This document shows, piece by piece, positions 55,442 to 63,982 of a stretch of DNA of 64,000 bases. The DNA is taken from NCBI RefSeq assembly GCF_041929845.1, contig NZ_JBHEEH010000013.1, positions 4,957-68,956 on the forward strand, in the 5' to 3' direction. The notes beneath the pieces were generated by a model. That model ran no database searches and was not told where the DNA came from. It worked only from the letters and a program-made list of their open reading frames with translations. Source of the stretch: Paenochrobactrum pullorum. GTDB lineage: Bacteria; Pseudomonadota; Alphaproteobacteria; Rhizobiales; Rhizobiaceae. A program made the translations under genes and the position numbers. Within the stretch, counting starts at the first letter, position 1; each line of letters opens with the position of its first letter.

Positions 55442-56113
55442 ATGCGCATCCTTCTCATAGAAGACACCATCGATATTGCCTTTGCGATTGCCTCAAAGTT
55501 AGAAAAAGAAGGCTATCAGGTCACCTCTGTTTATGATGGTGCTGAAGGTGAGGATTTGGCTGTAAACGGCTCATTTGACTTGGTTGTACTGGATATTAAT
55601 CTGCCCGGTCGTGACGGTTTTGAGATATTGCGCAGTATGCGGGAGCATTCTTTATCCTCTCCGGTTTTGGTCATCACAGCGCGCAACCAAATTACTGATA
55701 AAATCGATTTGTTAGAGCTTGGTGCAGACGATTATTTGGTCAAACCTTTTGATCTGCGCGAGCTTGTCGCGCGAATCCGTGCTGTTGCCAGACGTCATAT
55801 GGGCGTGGCACAACCCCTCATCCGCATCGGCGATCTAACCATCAATTTGAGCCAGCGCTCGGTGATGCAAGGTGATGAGCCTTTGGATTTCGGCAAGCGC
55901 GAATTTGACGTTTTGGAAATGCTTGTGACACGTTTTAACGTCACAGTTCCAAAAGACATGCTGGTGCTAAAACTTTTTGGCCATGAAGATACCGGCACGC
56001 CCAATGCTATTGAATTGCTGATTTCACGCGTTCGCAAAAAACTTGAAAATAGCGAATTGGAAATCGTCACGCAGCGCAGTGTTGGCTATTTATTACGCCT
56101 CAAAACAACCTAG
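55442..56113 (+). CDS. OmpR/PhoB-class response regulator
   Basis: A 223-residue regulator. Receiver: LLIEDTIDIAFA (acidic pair), DLVVLDINLPGRDG (phosphorylated Asp), VLVITARN, DYLVKPFDL (Lys). Winged helix at about 130-220 (FDVLEMLVTRFNVTVPKDML, NAIELLISRVRKKL). Resembles QseB/TctD regulators. Its TAG stop shares a base with the GTG start of the kinase gene. Confidence 0.92.
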   Translation: MRILLIEDTIDIAFAIASKLEKEGYQVTSVYDGAEGEDLAVNGSFDLVVLDINLPGRDGFEILRSMREHSLSSPVLVITARNQITDKIDLLELGADDYLVKPFDLRELVARIRAVARRHMGVAQPLIRIGDLTINLSQRSVMQGDEPLDFGKREFDVLEMLVTRFNVTVPKDMLVLKLFGHEDTGTPNAIELLISRVRKKLENSELEIVTQRSVGYLLRLKTT

Positions 56114-57531
56114 TGCCGATGCTGTCACTCGCTGCAAATTTTAAAACCAATAAAGAATATTCTATCCAACGCCGCATTATGGTCAGCGGTGGGCTGACAT
56201 TGCTTGCGGTTACAATTGCTTTGTTTTTTCTTGGCCGCCTTTACGCGCAGCGTGCTGCTGATGAAGCATTTGACCGTGTGCTCGGAGCGGCTGCCCTTTC
56301 CATTGCCGACACGATTACATTGCAAGACGGTGCATTAAGTGTCGACCTGCCCCACTCCGCTTTTGCTATTTTGGGAACGTCTCGGCTCAACCGAATTTTT
56401 TACCGCGTCGTCACACCTGATGGAAACCTGCTGACAGGTTCCCCCATTTTAGGACTGGAATTACCGCATGGCACCAATAATCACTTAAGCCTCAGCGATA
56501 GTGTTTATCGTGGTGAAAAAATTCGCATTGCAGCGGTCGCGCGTTATCATAGTGATGCCAAAGGTGGCGGCTGGGTTGATGTGCTGGTGGGCGAAACACG
56601 TGAAGCGCGCGACCAACTCACCTTACAATTAAGCCTTAATACAATTCTGCCGGTTTTAGGTGTAGCACTTTTGGCGCTCGCCCTCATTTGGTTTGCTGTA
56701 CGGTTAGCCTTCCGGCCATTGCACAGCGTCGAAGCCAATCTGCGTCAACGCTCATCCGCTGATCTTAATCCTGTTTCCGGTTCTATTCCTAAAGAAGTCA
56801 GCGCGCTTGTTTCCGCATTGAATGACTTTATGGCACGCCTCAACAGTTTGCTGGATGGCTTGAAACTGGTGACAGCCGATGCCGCGCATCAAATGCGCAC
56901 ACCTTTGACAGCCTTGCGCGCTTTGACCGAATTATCGCTGGAAGAAACAGACGCCAAACGGCGGCATGAAATTCTCACCCGAATTCATGCCAATTCCATC
57001 AGTGCCAGCCTGCTCGCCAACCAGCTTTTATCTGAAGCCACAACCCTTCACAGTATCCAATCGCGTAAACTAGAGCTGATTGATCTGTTACAAGTGGTAC
57101 AGGAGGCTATTCGGCGTTTGCGCACAGAAGGTAATTATCAAAGCTTACAAAAAACCATCACCCTAGAGGTAGCGCAAAAAGCTTTTTATCTTTATGGCGA
57201 GCCGATCAGTTTACGTGAAATGATCCGCAATATCATTGAAAATGCACTGATCCACGCACCAGGCCCGATTGATATCAGCCTGAGCGAGCAGGACGAGCTC
57301 ATTACTCTTGGCGTCCATGACAGAGGTTCTGGCTTTACCTCGGAAATGAAGGAGCGCGCCTTTGAGCGTTTTGTGCGTGCAGATCAATCCAAACCGGGTT
57401 CCGGTCTTGGGCTTTCAATTGCCAAAATGGTAGTCGTCGCACTTGGCGGGCATATAGAATTGCAAGATCGTGACGGGGGCGGAACCAGTGTTATGGTCAT
57501 ATTACCGGCTGCACATCCAGAGGCGGAATGA
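56113..57531 (+). CDS. Sensor histidine kinase, QseC/TctE-like
   Basis: A 472-residue inner-membrane kinase with two helices (GGLTLLAVTIALFFLGRLYA and TILPVLGVALLALALIWFAV) around a periplasmic sensor domain of about 130 residues. Then HAMP-like linker, H-box TADAAHQMRTPLTALRALTE, N-box EMIRNIIENALIHAP, HDRGSGF and SGLGLSIAKMVV. Start is GTG 56113 or ATG 56119. Coupled to the regulator upstream and to the binding protein downstream (ATGA overlap). Confidence 0.92.
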   Translation: MPMLSLAANFKTNKEYSIQRRIMVSGGLTLLAVTIALFFLGRLYAQRAADEAFDRVLGAAALSIADTITLQDGALSVDLPHSAFAILGTSRLNRIFYRVVTPDGNLLTGSPILGLELPHGTNNHLSLSDSVYRGEKIRIAAVARYHSDAKGGGWVDVLVGETREARDQLTLQLSLNTILPVLGVALLALALIWFAVRLAFRPLHSVEANLRQRSSADLNPVSGSIPKEVSALVSALNDFMARLNSLLDGLKLVTADAAHQMRTPLTALRALTELSLEETDAKRRHEILTRIHANSISASLLANQLLSEATTLHSIQSRKLELIDLLQVVQEAIRRLRTEGNYQSLQKTITLEVAQKAFYLYGEPISLREMIRNIIENALIHAPGPIDISLSEQDELITLGVHDRGSGFTSEMKERAFERFVRADQSKPGSGLGLSIAKMVVVALGGHIELQDRDGGGTSVMVILPAAHPEAE

Positions 57532-58538
57532 TGCGATATTTTTTATCCATTTTGCTCAGTAGTTTATTCCTGACATCTTTTGCCATCGCACAAAATAGTA
57601 CATCAACCAAAACAGAATTGTTAATTGTAGGTGACATCGCACCGGAAACAATCGCACCGGTTATTGAAGGTCTGGATCAAAAGCTATCAACCGTTGCAAT
57701 CAAATATCAACAAGTCAGACCAAGCGAATGGACATCCAGACTGCTGGCCGGCGCAGAGGCTGCCAATAATGCTGATTTGATTATTTTCTCGACGCCTGAT
57801 CTGGCCGTACTTATTGCAAATGAAGGGACTGCTCAACAACATAGCACAATCACCCGCAATGCAAATTTGCCTTCGCAAGCTCATTGGCGCAACGAATTAT
57901 TCAGTATCGGCTTTGATCCGGCGGTCAGTATTATCAGGCGCAGTTCTCTCGATAATGAGCTGCCCACGACACGCATTGAGTTAGCGCGCCTAATGGAGCA
58001 AAATCCGCAAAGGTTCCAGCGTCGTGTCGGTCTCGTCAATATCGGCATTGATAATGGCAGCTATACATTGGCGGCTCAGGATTCTATCCGCTCGCCGCTT
58101 TTCTGGCGCATCGTGCGGGCTTTTGGTGCCTCACAAGCCCGTATCTATGACGACAATGAAGAATTGCTGCAAGCCTTATCCGATGGCCGCATTGATCTGG
58201 CCTATAATGTGCCGTTGTCTTACATCACCAAATGGCCACATAATGCAGAAGAACTGACCGTTATTTTGCCACGTGATTATGTGGTGGCTTTACCGTGGAC
58301 AGCGCTTATTCCGGAAAAAAGCAAGAAAGTCTCGGAAGCAGAGCAGGCAATCACTTTCCTGTTGTCACCTGCCGGACAAGCTATTCTGCAGCAAACCGGA
58401 CTCGTTTCTGCCACCAGCCCATCCAATCTTGCCTCACTACAACCCGTTGAGCTGGGGCCGGAATTGCTCGTTTATTTAGATGGTCTCAAACGCAGTCGCT
58501 TTCTGGATACATGGTTCCAACTCGTGGTACATGAATGA
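57528..58538 (+). CDS. Periplasmic solute-binding protein co-encoded with the two-component system
   Basis: A 336-residue exported protein (signal FLTSFAIAQNS). The two-lobe binding fold is seen in TELLIVGDIAPETIAPVIEG, ADLIIFSTPDLAVLIANEG and EAEQAITFLLSPAGQAIL, so it is an ABC-type extracellular solute-binding protein close to the Fbp/PgtC type. Its start overlaps the kinase stop (ATGA). Such triads (PgtABC, HptRSA) use the binding protein as ligand sensor for the kinase; that role is inferred here. Confidence 0.78.
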   Translation: MMRYFLSILLSSLFLTSFAIAQNSTSTKTELLIVGDIAPETIAPVIEGLDQKLSTVAIKYQQVRPSEWTSRLLAGAEAANNADLIIFSTPDLAVLIANEGTAQQHSTITRNANLPSQAHWRNELFSIGFDPAVSIIRRSSLDNELPTTRIELARLMEQNPQRFQRRVGLVNIGIDNGSYTLAAQDSIRSPLFWRIVRAFGASQARIYDDNEELLQALSDGRIDLAYNVPLSYITKWPHNAEELTVILPRDYVVALPWTALIPEKSKKVSEAEQAITFLLSPAGQAILQQTGLVSATSPSNLASLQPVELGPELLVYLDGLKRSRFLDTWFQLVVHE

Positions 58539-58575
58539 ATTGAGGGAAACAAAAGCTTCCTTCGAATATTGACTT

Positions 58576-58613
58576 AAAACTCTTTTCGCAGCGCTGTGTC
58601 GGGCGAGAGTTTT
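58576..58613 (+). terminator. Hairpin after the two-component operon
   Basis: AAAACTC (58576-58582) and GAGTTTT (58607-58613) are the outer stem; inner CGC/GCG bases extend it. Located 38 bases after the binding-protein gene, ending in a T run. Confidence 0.45.
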
Positions 58614-58759
58614 GCGGCGCAAAAGCTGCAATAATTACGGCACCAGCTGTCCAGAAAATCGAGTTAAGCTCGCCCTTTTTAGGATGTGGACCTGATCAAA
58701 CAATTGTCTTTATTGAGTGTTTTTATTGATTTTAGATTTTGACATTAGGGAGGCTTATT

Positions 58760-59471
58760 ATGAGCGATCTGTTCTGGCTTTCAGATGCTGCATGGAATAC
58801 AATCGAACCACATTTACCCAAGAACCAACCCGGAGCTTATCTTATAAAAACCTTTGGCTTCTTGAGATACAAAGAAGCTGTTACCCAGCACTGTTAACTG
58901 CGGGGTTGCGGCGTATTTGGCATCGTATATTTGAGACGATGGCAGCCAGCGGTCCGGTTCCACAAGAGCTTTCCATAGATAGCACACACGTCAAAGCGCA
59001 CCGTTCGGCACAAGGCTCAAAAGAGAGGCGTGGACGCAAGCGATTGGCACGTCGCGCGGTGGAAGAACAAGCAAAATCCATTGCTTGGCCGATGATTGCG
59101 GCAGACCGGTCGCGTTCAGCTTAACACCGGGAAACATTGCCGACATAAAAATGGCAATTCCATTATTCGAGGTCGCTCGCCCCAGCAAGCGCCTGTTAGC
59201 CGACAAGGCATATGACGCTGAGAGTCTTCGAGACTGGCTTAATAATGCTCGCATCAAGGCTGTCATTCCCTCTTCGTGAGCGCGAAAGAAACCCTATCCT
59301 TTAGATTGTAGCGCATACAAGCGTAGAAATATCATCGAACGGCTTTTCTGCAGGCTCAAAAACTGGCGACGCATTGCAACCAGATATGATCGCCTCGCAA
59401 TAAACTATCTCGCCGCAATTGCTCTTGTTTCTACAATCATCGCATGGGGGGGAATTGAGTCCTCAGCCTAG
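58760..59471 (+). pseudogene. IS5-family (IS427/IS1031-like) transposase remnant
   Basis: Starts at ATG 58760 with GGGAGG ahead: MSDLFWLSDAAWNTIEPHLP is the classic opening of IS427/IS1031 transposases. After about 26 codons an internal deletion joins unrelated frame; the protein resumes in another frame (WHRIFETMAASG, IDSTHVKAHRSAQGS, with the first catalytic Asp). It shifts again near 59035 (QAIGTSRGGRTSKIH, DDCGRPVAFSLTPG, LLADKAYDAESLR), meets an in-frame TGA at 59277-59279 where a CGA would be expected, and ends with IIERLFCRLKNWRRIATRYD (catalytic Glu region) at TAG 59469-59471. Deletion, frameshift and nonsense mutation show it is dead. Terminal inverted repeats were not found. Confidence 0.88.
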
Positions 59472-59473
59472 CA

Positions 59474-59980
59474 TTAGCCATTTATATAACGACGCATGCA
59501 ATAAAGCAGTGTTCCTGATTTCTCATTTTCGCGCATGGCAATGACACGTCCAAACAAGATACGATGGGTTGCCTCGTCAACAGCATTGGTCAGTTCACAT
59601 TCAAAGCTGACCGATGCAGTGTCTAAAACAGGCGCGCCGGTAACACCTTCCTTCCAGTCATGTCGATCAAATCTTTCTTCCATCGGCGTGACAACACGAC
59701 CGCCAAAAAGGTTTGAGATATCCTCTTGTCCCGGCATCAATGTATTGACGCAAAAATGACGCGTATTTTCAAAAGCATGGAAACACGAGCTTGAGCGGTT
59801 AATGCAAACCAACAGAGTAGCTGGCGCATCACTGACACTGCACACCGCAGAAGCCGTAAACCCATAACGCTTGCCGTCGGATAGAGTACTGGTAATATTG
59901 ACTGCCGAACCAAGTCGCGACATGCCATTACGAAAGGTGGCTTTGTCAACAATGTCGAACCGGTGATCTACGATACCCAT
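59474..59980 (-). CDS. Flavin reductase-like domain protein (HpaC/RutF type)
   Basis: A 168-residue cytoplasmic flavin reductase-domain protein: MSRLGSAVNITSTLSDGKRY, FTASAVCSVSDAPATLLVCI and NTRHFCVNTL are the family core, with the late H/R residues. It would supply reduced FMN/FAD to a monooxygenase. It is downstream of mesD on the same strand (113-base gap) and the IS remnant lies two bases beyond its stop. Since MesD/MesX needs oxygen, it is a plausible redox partner of that system; the link is inferred from position. Confidence 0.85.
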   Translation of the reverse strand: MGIVDHRFDIVDKATFRNGMSRLGSAVNITSTLSDGKRYGFTASAVCSVSDAPATLLVCINRSSSCFHAFENTRHFCVNTLMPGQEDISNLFGGRVVTPMEERFDRHDWKEGVTGAPVLDTASVSFECELTNAVDEATHRILFGRVIAMRENEKSGTLLYCMRRYING

Positions 59981-60093
59981 ATCGCTCTCTTAAATACACT
60001 AGAGCCAAGCAAAGCCAAGATGGCTTGCTCAGTTCACATTCATTTCAAGTGAATAGAAAAGTGAGAGATTGAACCCCGCACTTTAAAAGTAAT

Positions 60094-61122
60094 TTAAGCA
60101 GATAGTTCTTTTCGAATAATTTCCGTACCTGCACATAACGCGTTCAGTTTTCCACGTGCCACTCGACGGGATAAAGGTGCCATGCCACAGTTGGTGCAAG
60201 GATAAAGTTTGTCAGCATCAACAAATTGAAGCGCTTTTCGCAAAGTGTTGGCAACTTCCTCTGGTGTTTCGATCGTGTTGCTGGCCACATCGATGGCGCC
60301 TACCATGACTTTTTTACCGCGAATAAGCTCAATCAGATCCATCGGCACGTGCGAATTATGGCATTCCAACGAGATCAGATCGATACTTGATTGTTGCAGC
60401 TTCGGGAATGCTTCCTCATACTGCCTCCACTCGGAACCAAGCGTTTTTTTCCAATCCGTATTGGCTTTGATACCGTAACCATAGCAAATATGGACAGCTG
60501 TCTCACATTGAAGCCCTTCAATTGCTCTTTCCAAAGTAGCAACGCCCCAATCATTGACTTCATCAAAGAACACGTTGAATGCAGGTTCATCAAACTGAAT
60601 GATATCGACACCTGCTGCTTCTAGTTCCTTAGCTTCCTGATTGAGAATTTTAGCAAATTCCCAAGCAAGCTTTTCGCGACTTTTATAATGAGCATCATAG
60701 AGAGTATCGATCATGGTCATAGGACCGGGCAAGGCCCATTTAATAGGCTTTTTGGTTTGCTGGCGCAAAAATTTGGCGTCTTCAACAAAAACCGGTTTTG
60801 TACGCGATACTTCACCAGTAACAGTCGGTACACTGGCGTCATAGCGATCCCGAATTCTGACCGTTTCACGCTTTTCGAAATCAACACCATTGAGGTGTTC
60901 AATGAAAGTTGTAACAAAATGCTGACGCGTTTGTTCGCCGTCGCTGACGATGTCAATGCCTGCCTGAACCTGATCATCTAAGGCCAGCCGCAATGCGTCT
61001 TGTTTGCCTTCAATCAACGCCTCACCTTCCAGTTTCCAAGGCGACCAAAGTTTCTCCGGCTCAGCAAGCCAAGACGGTTTCGGCAGACTGCCGGCGGTGG
61101 AAGTTGGCAACAATGTTTTCAT
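60094..61122 (-). CDS. mesD: Core methionine synthase MesD (MetE C-terminal-domain protein)
   Basis: A 342-residue enzyme equal to the catalytic half of MetE, without the N-terminal folate domain. Zinc ligands are seen in AVHICYGYG (His and Cys), LISLECHNS (Glu) and YPCTNCGMAPLSRR (Cys). The N-terminus LLPTSTAGSLPKPSWL binds homocysteine in this family. Adjacent DUF1852 gene upstream identifies the MesD type, found in aerobic bacteria, which makes methionine from homocysteine without 5-methyltetrahydrofolate or cobalamin but needs the DUF1852 partner and oxygen. The methyl donor is unknown. Confidence 0.88.
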   Translation of the reverse strand: MKTLLPTSTAGSLPKPSWLAEPEKLWSPWKLEGEALIEGKQDALRLALDDQVQAGIDIVSDGEQTRQHFVTTFIEHLNGVDFEKRETVRIRDRYDASVPTVTGEVSRTKPVFVEDAKFLRQQTKKPIKWALPGPMTMIDTLYDAHYKSREKLAWEFAKILNQEAKELEAAGVDIIQFDEPAFNVFFDEVNDWGVATLERAIEGLQCETAVHICYGYGIKANTDWKKTLGSEWRQYEEAFPKLQQSSIDLISLECHNSHVPMDLIELIRGKKVMVGAIDVASNTIETPEEVANTLRKALQFVDADKLYPCTNCGMAPLSRRVARGKLNALCAGTEIIRKELSA

Positions 61123-61149
61123 ATCAGGTAACCTTATGATTGTAATTCA

Positions 61150-62133
61150 TCAAAGAGCGTAATTGGCAGACCATTCTTCGAGAATGGTTTTGTAGGGTTT
61201 GATAAATTGCTCTTCGGCAAACTTTCCTTGCTTAACGGCCATCAGGCTTCGTTCTTCACGATCGTAGACGATTTGTGTCAATGAACAGTCGGAATGCTTC
61301 AAATCTGGCTGATAAGTTGCACCCGCAACTGAATTGGCATTATAGATTTCCGGACGGTAAATCTTTTGAAACGTTTCCATCGTGGCAATCGTGCTGATAA
61401 GCTCAAGATTGGTGTAATCAGCCAATAAGTCGCCGGTAAAATAGAATGCCAAAGGTGCAACACTATCCGGTGGCATGAAATAGCGAACCTGCAAACCCAT
61501 TTTAGCGAAATAACGATCAGTCGAAGACAATTCATTTTGTTGATATTCGACACCCAATATCGGATGTTCGTTGACGGTGCGAAAATATGTTTTGCTGGTT
61601 GACGCACTCAAACAAATGATCGGCGCCTTGCTAAAATAATCTTTGTAAGCTTTTGAATTTACAAAATATTTAAACAAATTTCCATGTAAATCGCCAAAAT
61701 TCTCCGGCAGGGTGAATTCAGGAAGATTGCGATTATATTCAGGCAGCAATACGCTAAAATCATAATCACGCACATAAGATGAAAAATTATTCCCCACCAC
61801 GCCTTCAATGCGCTTATTGGTTTTGTGATCAAAAATATTGGTTTTCAAAATTTCTATCAGTGGAAAAGCATCTGATTTTGATTTCGTATCAATATCCATT
61901 TCAACAGAAATGATTTCGATCTCGATAGAATAACGATCGCCTGTTGGATTATCCCAATGCGCCAAAGCGTTGAAACGATTATCAATCATTCGCAATGCAC
62001 AGCGCAAATTTTGTTGACGGCTCTCCCCTCTGGCCAAATTAGCAAAATTCGTTGTAATTCGGGTACTATCTGCCGGCTGGTAATTCTCGTCAAAAGGAAT
62101 GCTATTAATAGTCAGTTTAAAGTTTTTGGTCAT
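61150..62133 (-). CDS. mesX: MesX, DUF1852 family partner of MesD
   Basis: A 327-residue protein of the DUF1852 family, recognised by its sequence (TINSIPFDENYQPADSTRIT at the start, FANLARGESRQQNLRCALRM, DRYSIEIEIISVEMDIDT, GLQVRYFMPPDSVAPLAFYF) and by lying 27 bases ahead of mesD. It has no membrane segment or signal peptide. Genetic work on MesD shows DUF1852 is required for activity; the chemical role is not known. First gene of the mesX-mesD(-flavin reductase) unit; the 700-base region upstream holds its promoter and a riboswitch on the other strand. Confidence 0.88.
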   Translation of the reverse strand: MTKNFKLTINSIPFDENYQPADSTRITTNFANLARGESRQQNLRCALRMIDNRFNALAHWDNPTGDRYSIEIEIISVEMDIDTKSKSDAFPLIEILKTNIFDHKTNKRIEGVVGNNFSSYVRDYDFSVLLPEYNRNLPEFTLPENFGDLHGNLFKYFVNSKAYKDYFSKAPIICLSASTSKTYFRTVNEHPILGVEYQQNELSSTDRYFAKMGLQVRYFMPPDSVAPLAFYFTGDLLADYTNLELISTIATMETFQKIYRPEIYNANSVAGATYQPDLKHSDCSLTQIVYDREERSLMAVKQGKFAEEQFIKPYKTILEEWSANYAL

Positions 62134-62301
62134 TGCGATACGGCGTCCTAATTCCTGGAATATAACTTGTGTGCGTGTTAACTTTCAGGACTTCATCATT
62201 TTCGGGTTACTCAGTCAGTAATTCCTTACCAACTATAAATTTGTGTGATGCGGGACTTATGCCTGACTCAATGAATGAGTAAAAATGATTTGATTTCATT
62301 G

Positions 62302-62324
62302 AAGCATGAGGGATGCTCATGCTT
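62302..62324. promoter_or_regulatory. Perfect 9-bp inverted repeat upstream of mesX, candidate operator
   Basis: AAGCATGAG (62302-62310) and CTCATGCTT (62316-62324) with a 5-base spacer, 170 bases upstream of mesX and 60 bases before the riboswitch. It could be the binding site of the LysR regulator encoded at 62837 or a transcription terminator; the symmetry and place favour an operator. Confidence 0.45.
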
Positions 62325-62379
62325 TGTACGGTGTATCATAGAATGCTTGACCAACAGAAAGTGTTAGGGCATTGCTCTT

Positions 62380-62590
62380 ACTGTCAAGGTTTTATGGATG
62401 AACAATCCAGAGCTAAGAGGGAATTCGGTTCAATGCCGGAGCTGCCCGCCGCAACTGTAAGCGGCTAGTCATTGCCCATTGATGTCACTGGGTTTGACTT
62501 GGGAAGACGGGCAAAAACATTTATCCGTGAGCCAGGGGACCTGCCACGACAAATAACGACCACGGGCGGGGGTGTCCGGGGTGCCGCTTT
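62380..62590 (+). ncRNA. Cobalamin (adenosylcobalamin-type) riboswitch
   Basis: The plus strand has the conserved elements in order: GAGGGAATTCGGTTCAATGCC (split here: GAGGGAA then CGGTTCAATGCCGGAGCTGC), GCAACTGTAAGCGG at 62451-62464, CACTGGG near 62486, GGGAAGACGG at 62501-62510, and the B12 box GCCAGGGGACCTGCC at 62531-62545 preceded by CCGTGA. This is a complete aptamer core. A possible expression platform follows (GCCGC 62583-62587 with GCGGC near 62601-62606, then GTTGTT). The only gene downstream on this strand is the LysR-family gene at 62837; mesX points the other way. Confidence 0.92.
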
Positions 62591-62836
62591 TGACCGCCAT
62601 AGCGGCGTTGTTACTGCGTCATATCCGTTCACTGTCGCTAAATGATGGCAGCATGGATGACTAGCTTAAGCATGATGATTAGAAATAAAGATATAAAACA
62701 AACAATTAAAGCGGAATTCAATTCTTTGACTGCCGGTAGCCAAATGTCTTCAATGATGACATGTCAGTATTCTAGCACAGCATTAGGCCTCACAGCATGA
62801 GTAAAAAACAATTTTTTATAAATTTCAGGTATCACC
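62591..62836 (+). promoter_or_regulatory. Leader between riboswitch and LysR gene
   Basis: About 245 AT-rich bases without an open frame of note. No remnant of the usual riboswitch targets (btuB, cbtAB, metE, cob genes) was recognised. It either forms a long 5' leader of the LysR gene or is what remains after loss of a B12-related gene. Confidence 0.5.
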
Positions 62837-63727
62837 ATGCTAGATAGACAACATCTGGCCATTCTGCGTGAAATAGAGCGCGTTGGTAGTCTGACGGCTG
62901 CCGCCGAGCGTCTCAATGTTACGCAATCAGCACTCAGCCACACAATACGAAAGCTTGAGGAACGCTATGGTGTTGCCATGTGGGAAAAGGATGGTCGCAA
63001 TCTCCGTCTCACTGAAGCCGGACACTATCTTGTCGCATTGGCTCAGCGTATTTTGCCACAAATAGAAAGAGCTGAAGACGTTTTATCTGACTACCGCTAC
63101 GGCAAAAGAGGCTCGCTTAAAATTGGCATGGAATGCCACCCATGCCATCAATGGCTGATGGGCGTCACAAAACCCTATCTTATGGACTGGCCGGATGTCG
63201 ATTTGGCACTGACCACGTCATTTGCTGCCGGTGGTGTTTCCGCATTAACGGGATATGAAATCGATATTCTCATTACTCCCGATCCGATCGAAGCAGCGGG
63301 TATCCATTACCTGCCGGTCTTCGACTATGAACTTGTGCTTGCTGTTCCAACGCACCATCCGCTAGCTCTTAAAAACCATGCAGAGCCTACGGACTTGTTA
63401 GAAGAAACCCTTTTCACTTATCCGGTGCCACCAGAGCGGCTGGATATATTTACGCAATTTCTTGTGCCGGACAATTGCCGCCCCCGCCACCACCGGAGCG
63501 TTGAAACAACAGAAATGATGTTGCAACTCGTTGCAGCCGGACGCGGTGTCAGTGCTATTCCAAATTGGCTCGTGTGCAGGGAAGCAGCGACGCTTGGGGT
63601 TCATCCGGTACGAATTGGCAAGAACGGGATACAAAAAAGCATCCACCTTGGCTTGAGAAGTGGTGATGAAACCATTGATTACATCGCCGGCTTTCTCGAT
63701 ACATCCCGTCAAATAGCAGCAGTTTAA
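62837..63727 (+). CDS. LysR-family regulator, MetR-like
   Basis: A 296-residue regulator. Helix-turn-helix: VGSLTAAAERLNVTQSALSH followed by TIRKLEERYGVAMWEKDGR. The effector domain has the MetR-like segment MECHPCHQWLMGV (MetR has a similar ECHxCxxWL motif and uses homocysteine as co-inducer), and DILITPDPIEAAGIHYLPVF. It is divergent from mesX-mesD and downstream of a cobalamin riboswitch. The likely role is homocysteine-dependent activation of the mesX-mesD genes. Confidence 0.88.
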   Translation: MLDRQHLAILREIERVGSLTAAAERLNVTQSALSHTIRKLEERYGVAMWEKDGRNLRLTEAGHYLVALAQRILPQIERAEDVLSDYRYGKRGSLKIGMECHPCHQWLMGVTKPYLMDWPDVDLALTTSFAAGGVSALTGYEIDILITPDPIEAAGIHYLPVFDYELVLAVPTHHPLALKNHAEPTDLLEETLFTYPVPPERLDIFTQFLVPDNCRPRHHRSVETTEMMLQLVAAGRGVSAIPNWLVCREAATLGVHPVRIGKNGIQKSIHLGLRSGDETIDYIAGFLDTSRQIAAV

Positions 63728-63982
63728 GTTACTCTTTAAAGGATTGAGGGCATTCAGCTTTTAGTCTTCATGATTCATGGCGATGCCCTGCCCTTCAAAA
63801 TATACGCTTTATGAATAGCTGCGTCATCACAGCCATTCCAGATGTCTGCCCTCGCGTGCGCCTGTTACACGATAATGATACCGACATTCTCATACGCAGA
63901 GCGCACCATCAATATTCGACAATTGAATAGCCCCTAGATTTGTAGATCCTTTGTGACTTAAAAAAGAGGCAAGGAGCCTACG

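Noticed and set aside
62380..62590. Riboswitch acting directly on mesX/mesD
   Set aside because: All conserved elements read on the plus strand, while mesX and mesD are on the minus strand, so direct cis control of their mRNA is not possible.
63728..63982. Possible tRNA or small gene between the LysR gene and the right edge
   Set aside because: No T-arm or anticodon-stem pattern and no open frame with a ribosome site was seen, apart from the ATG at 63983.
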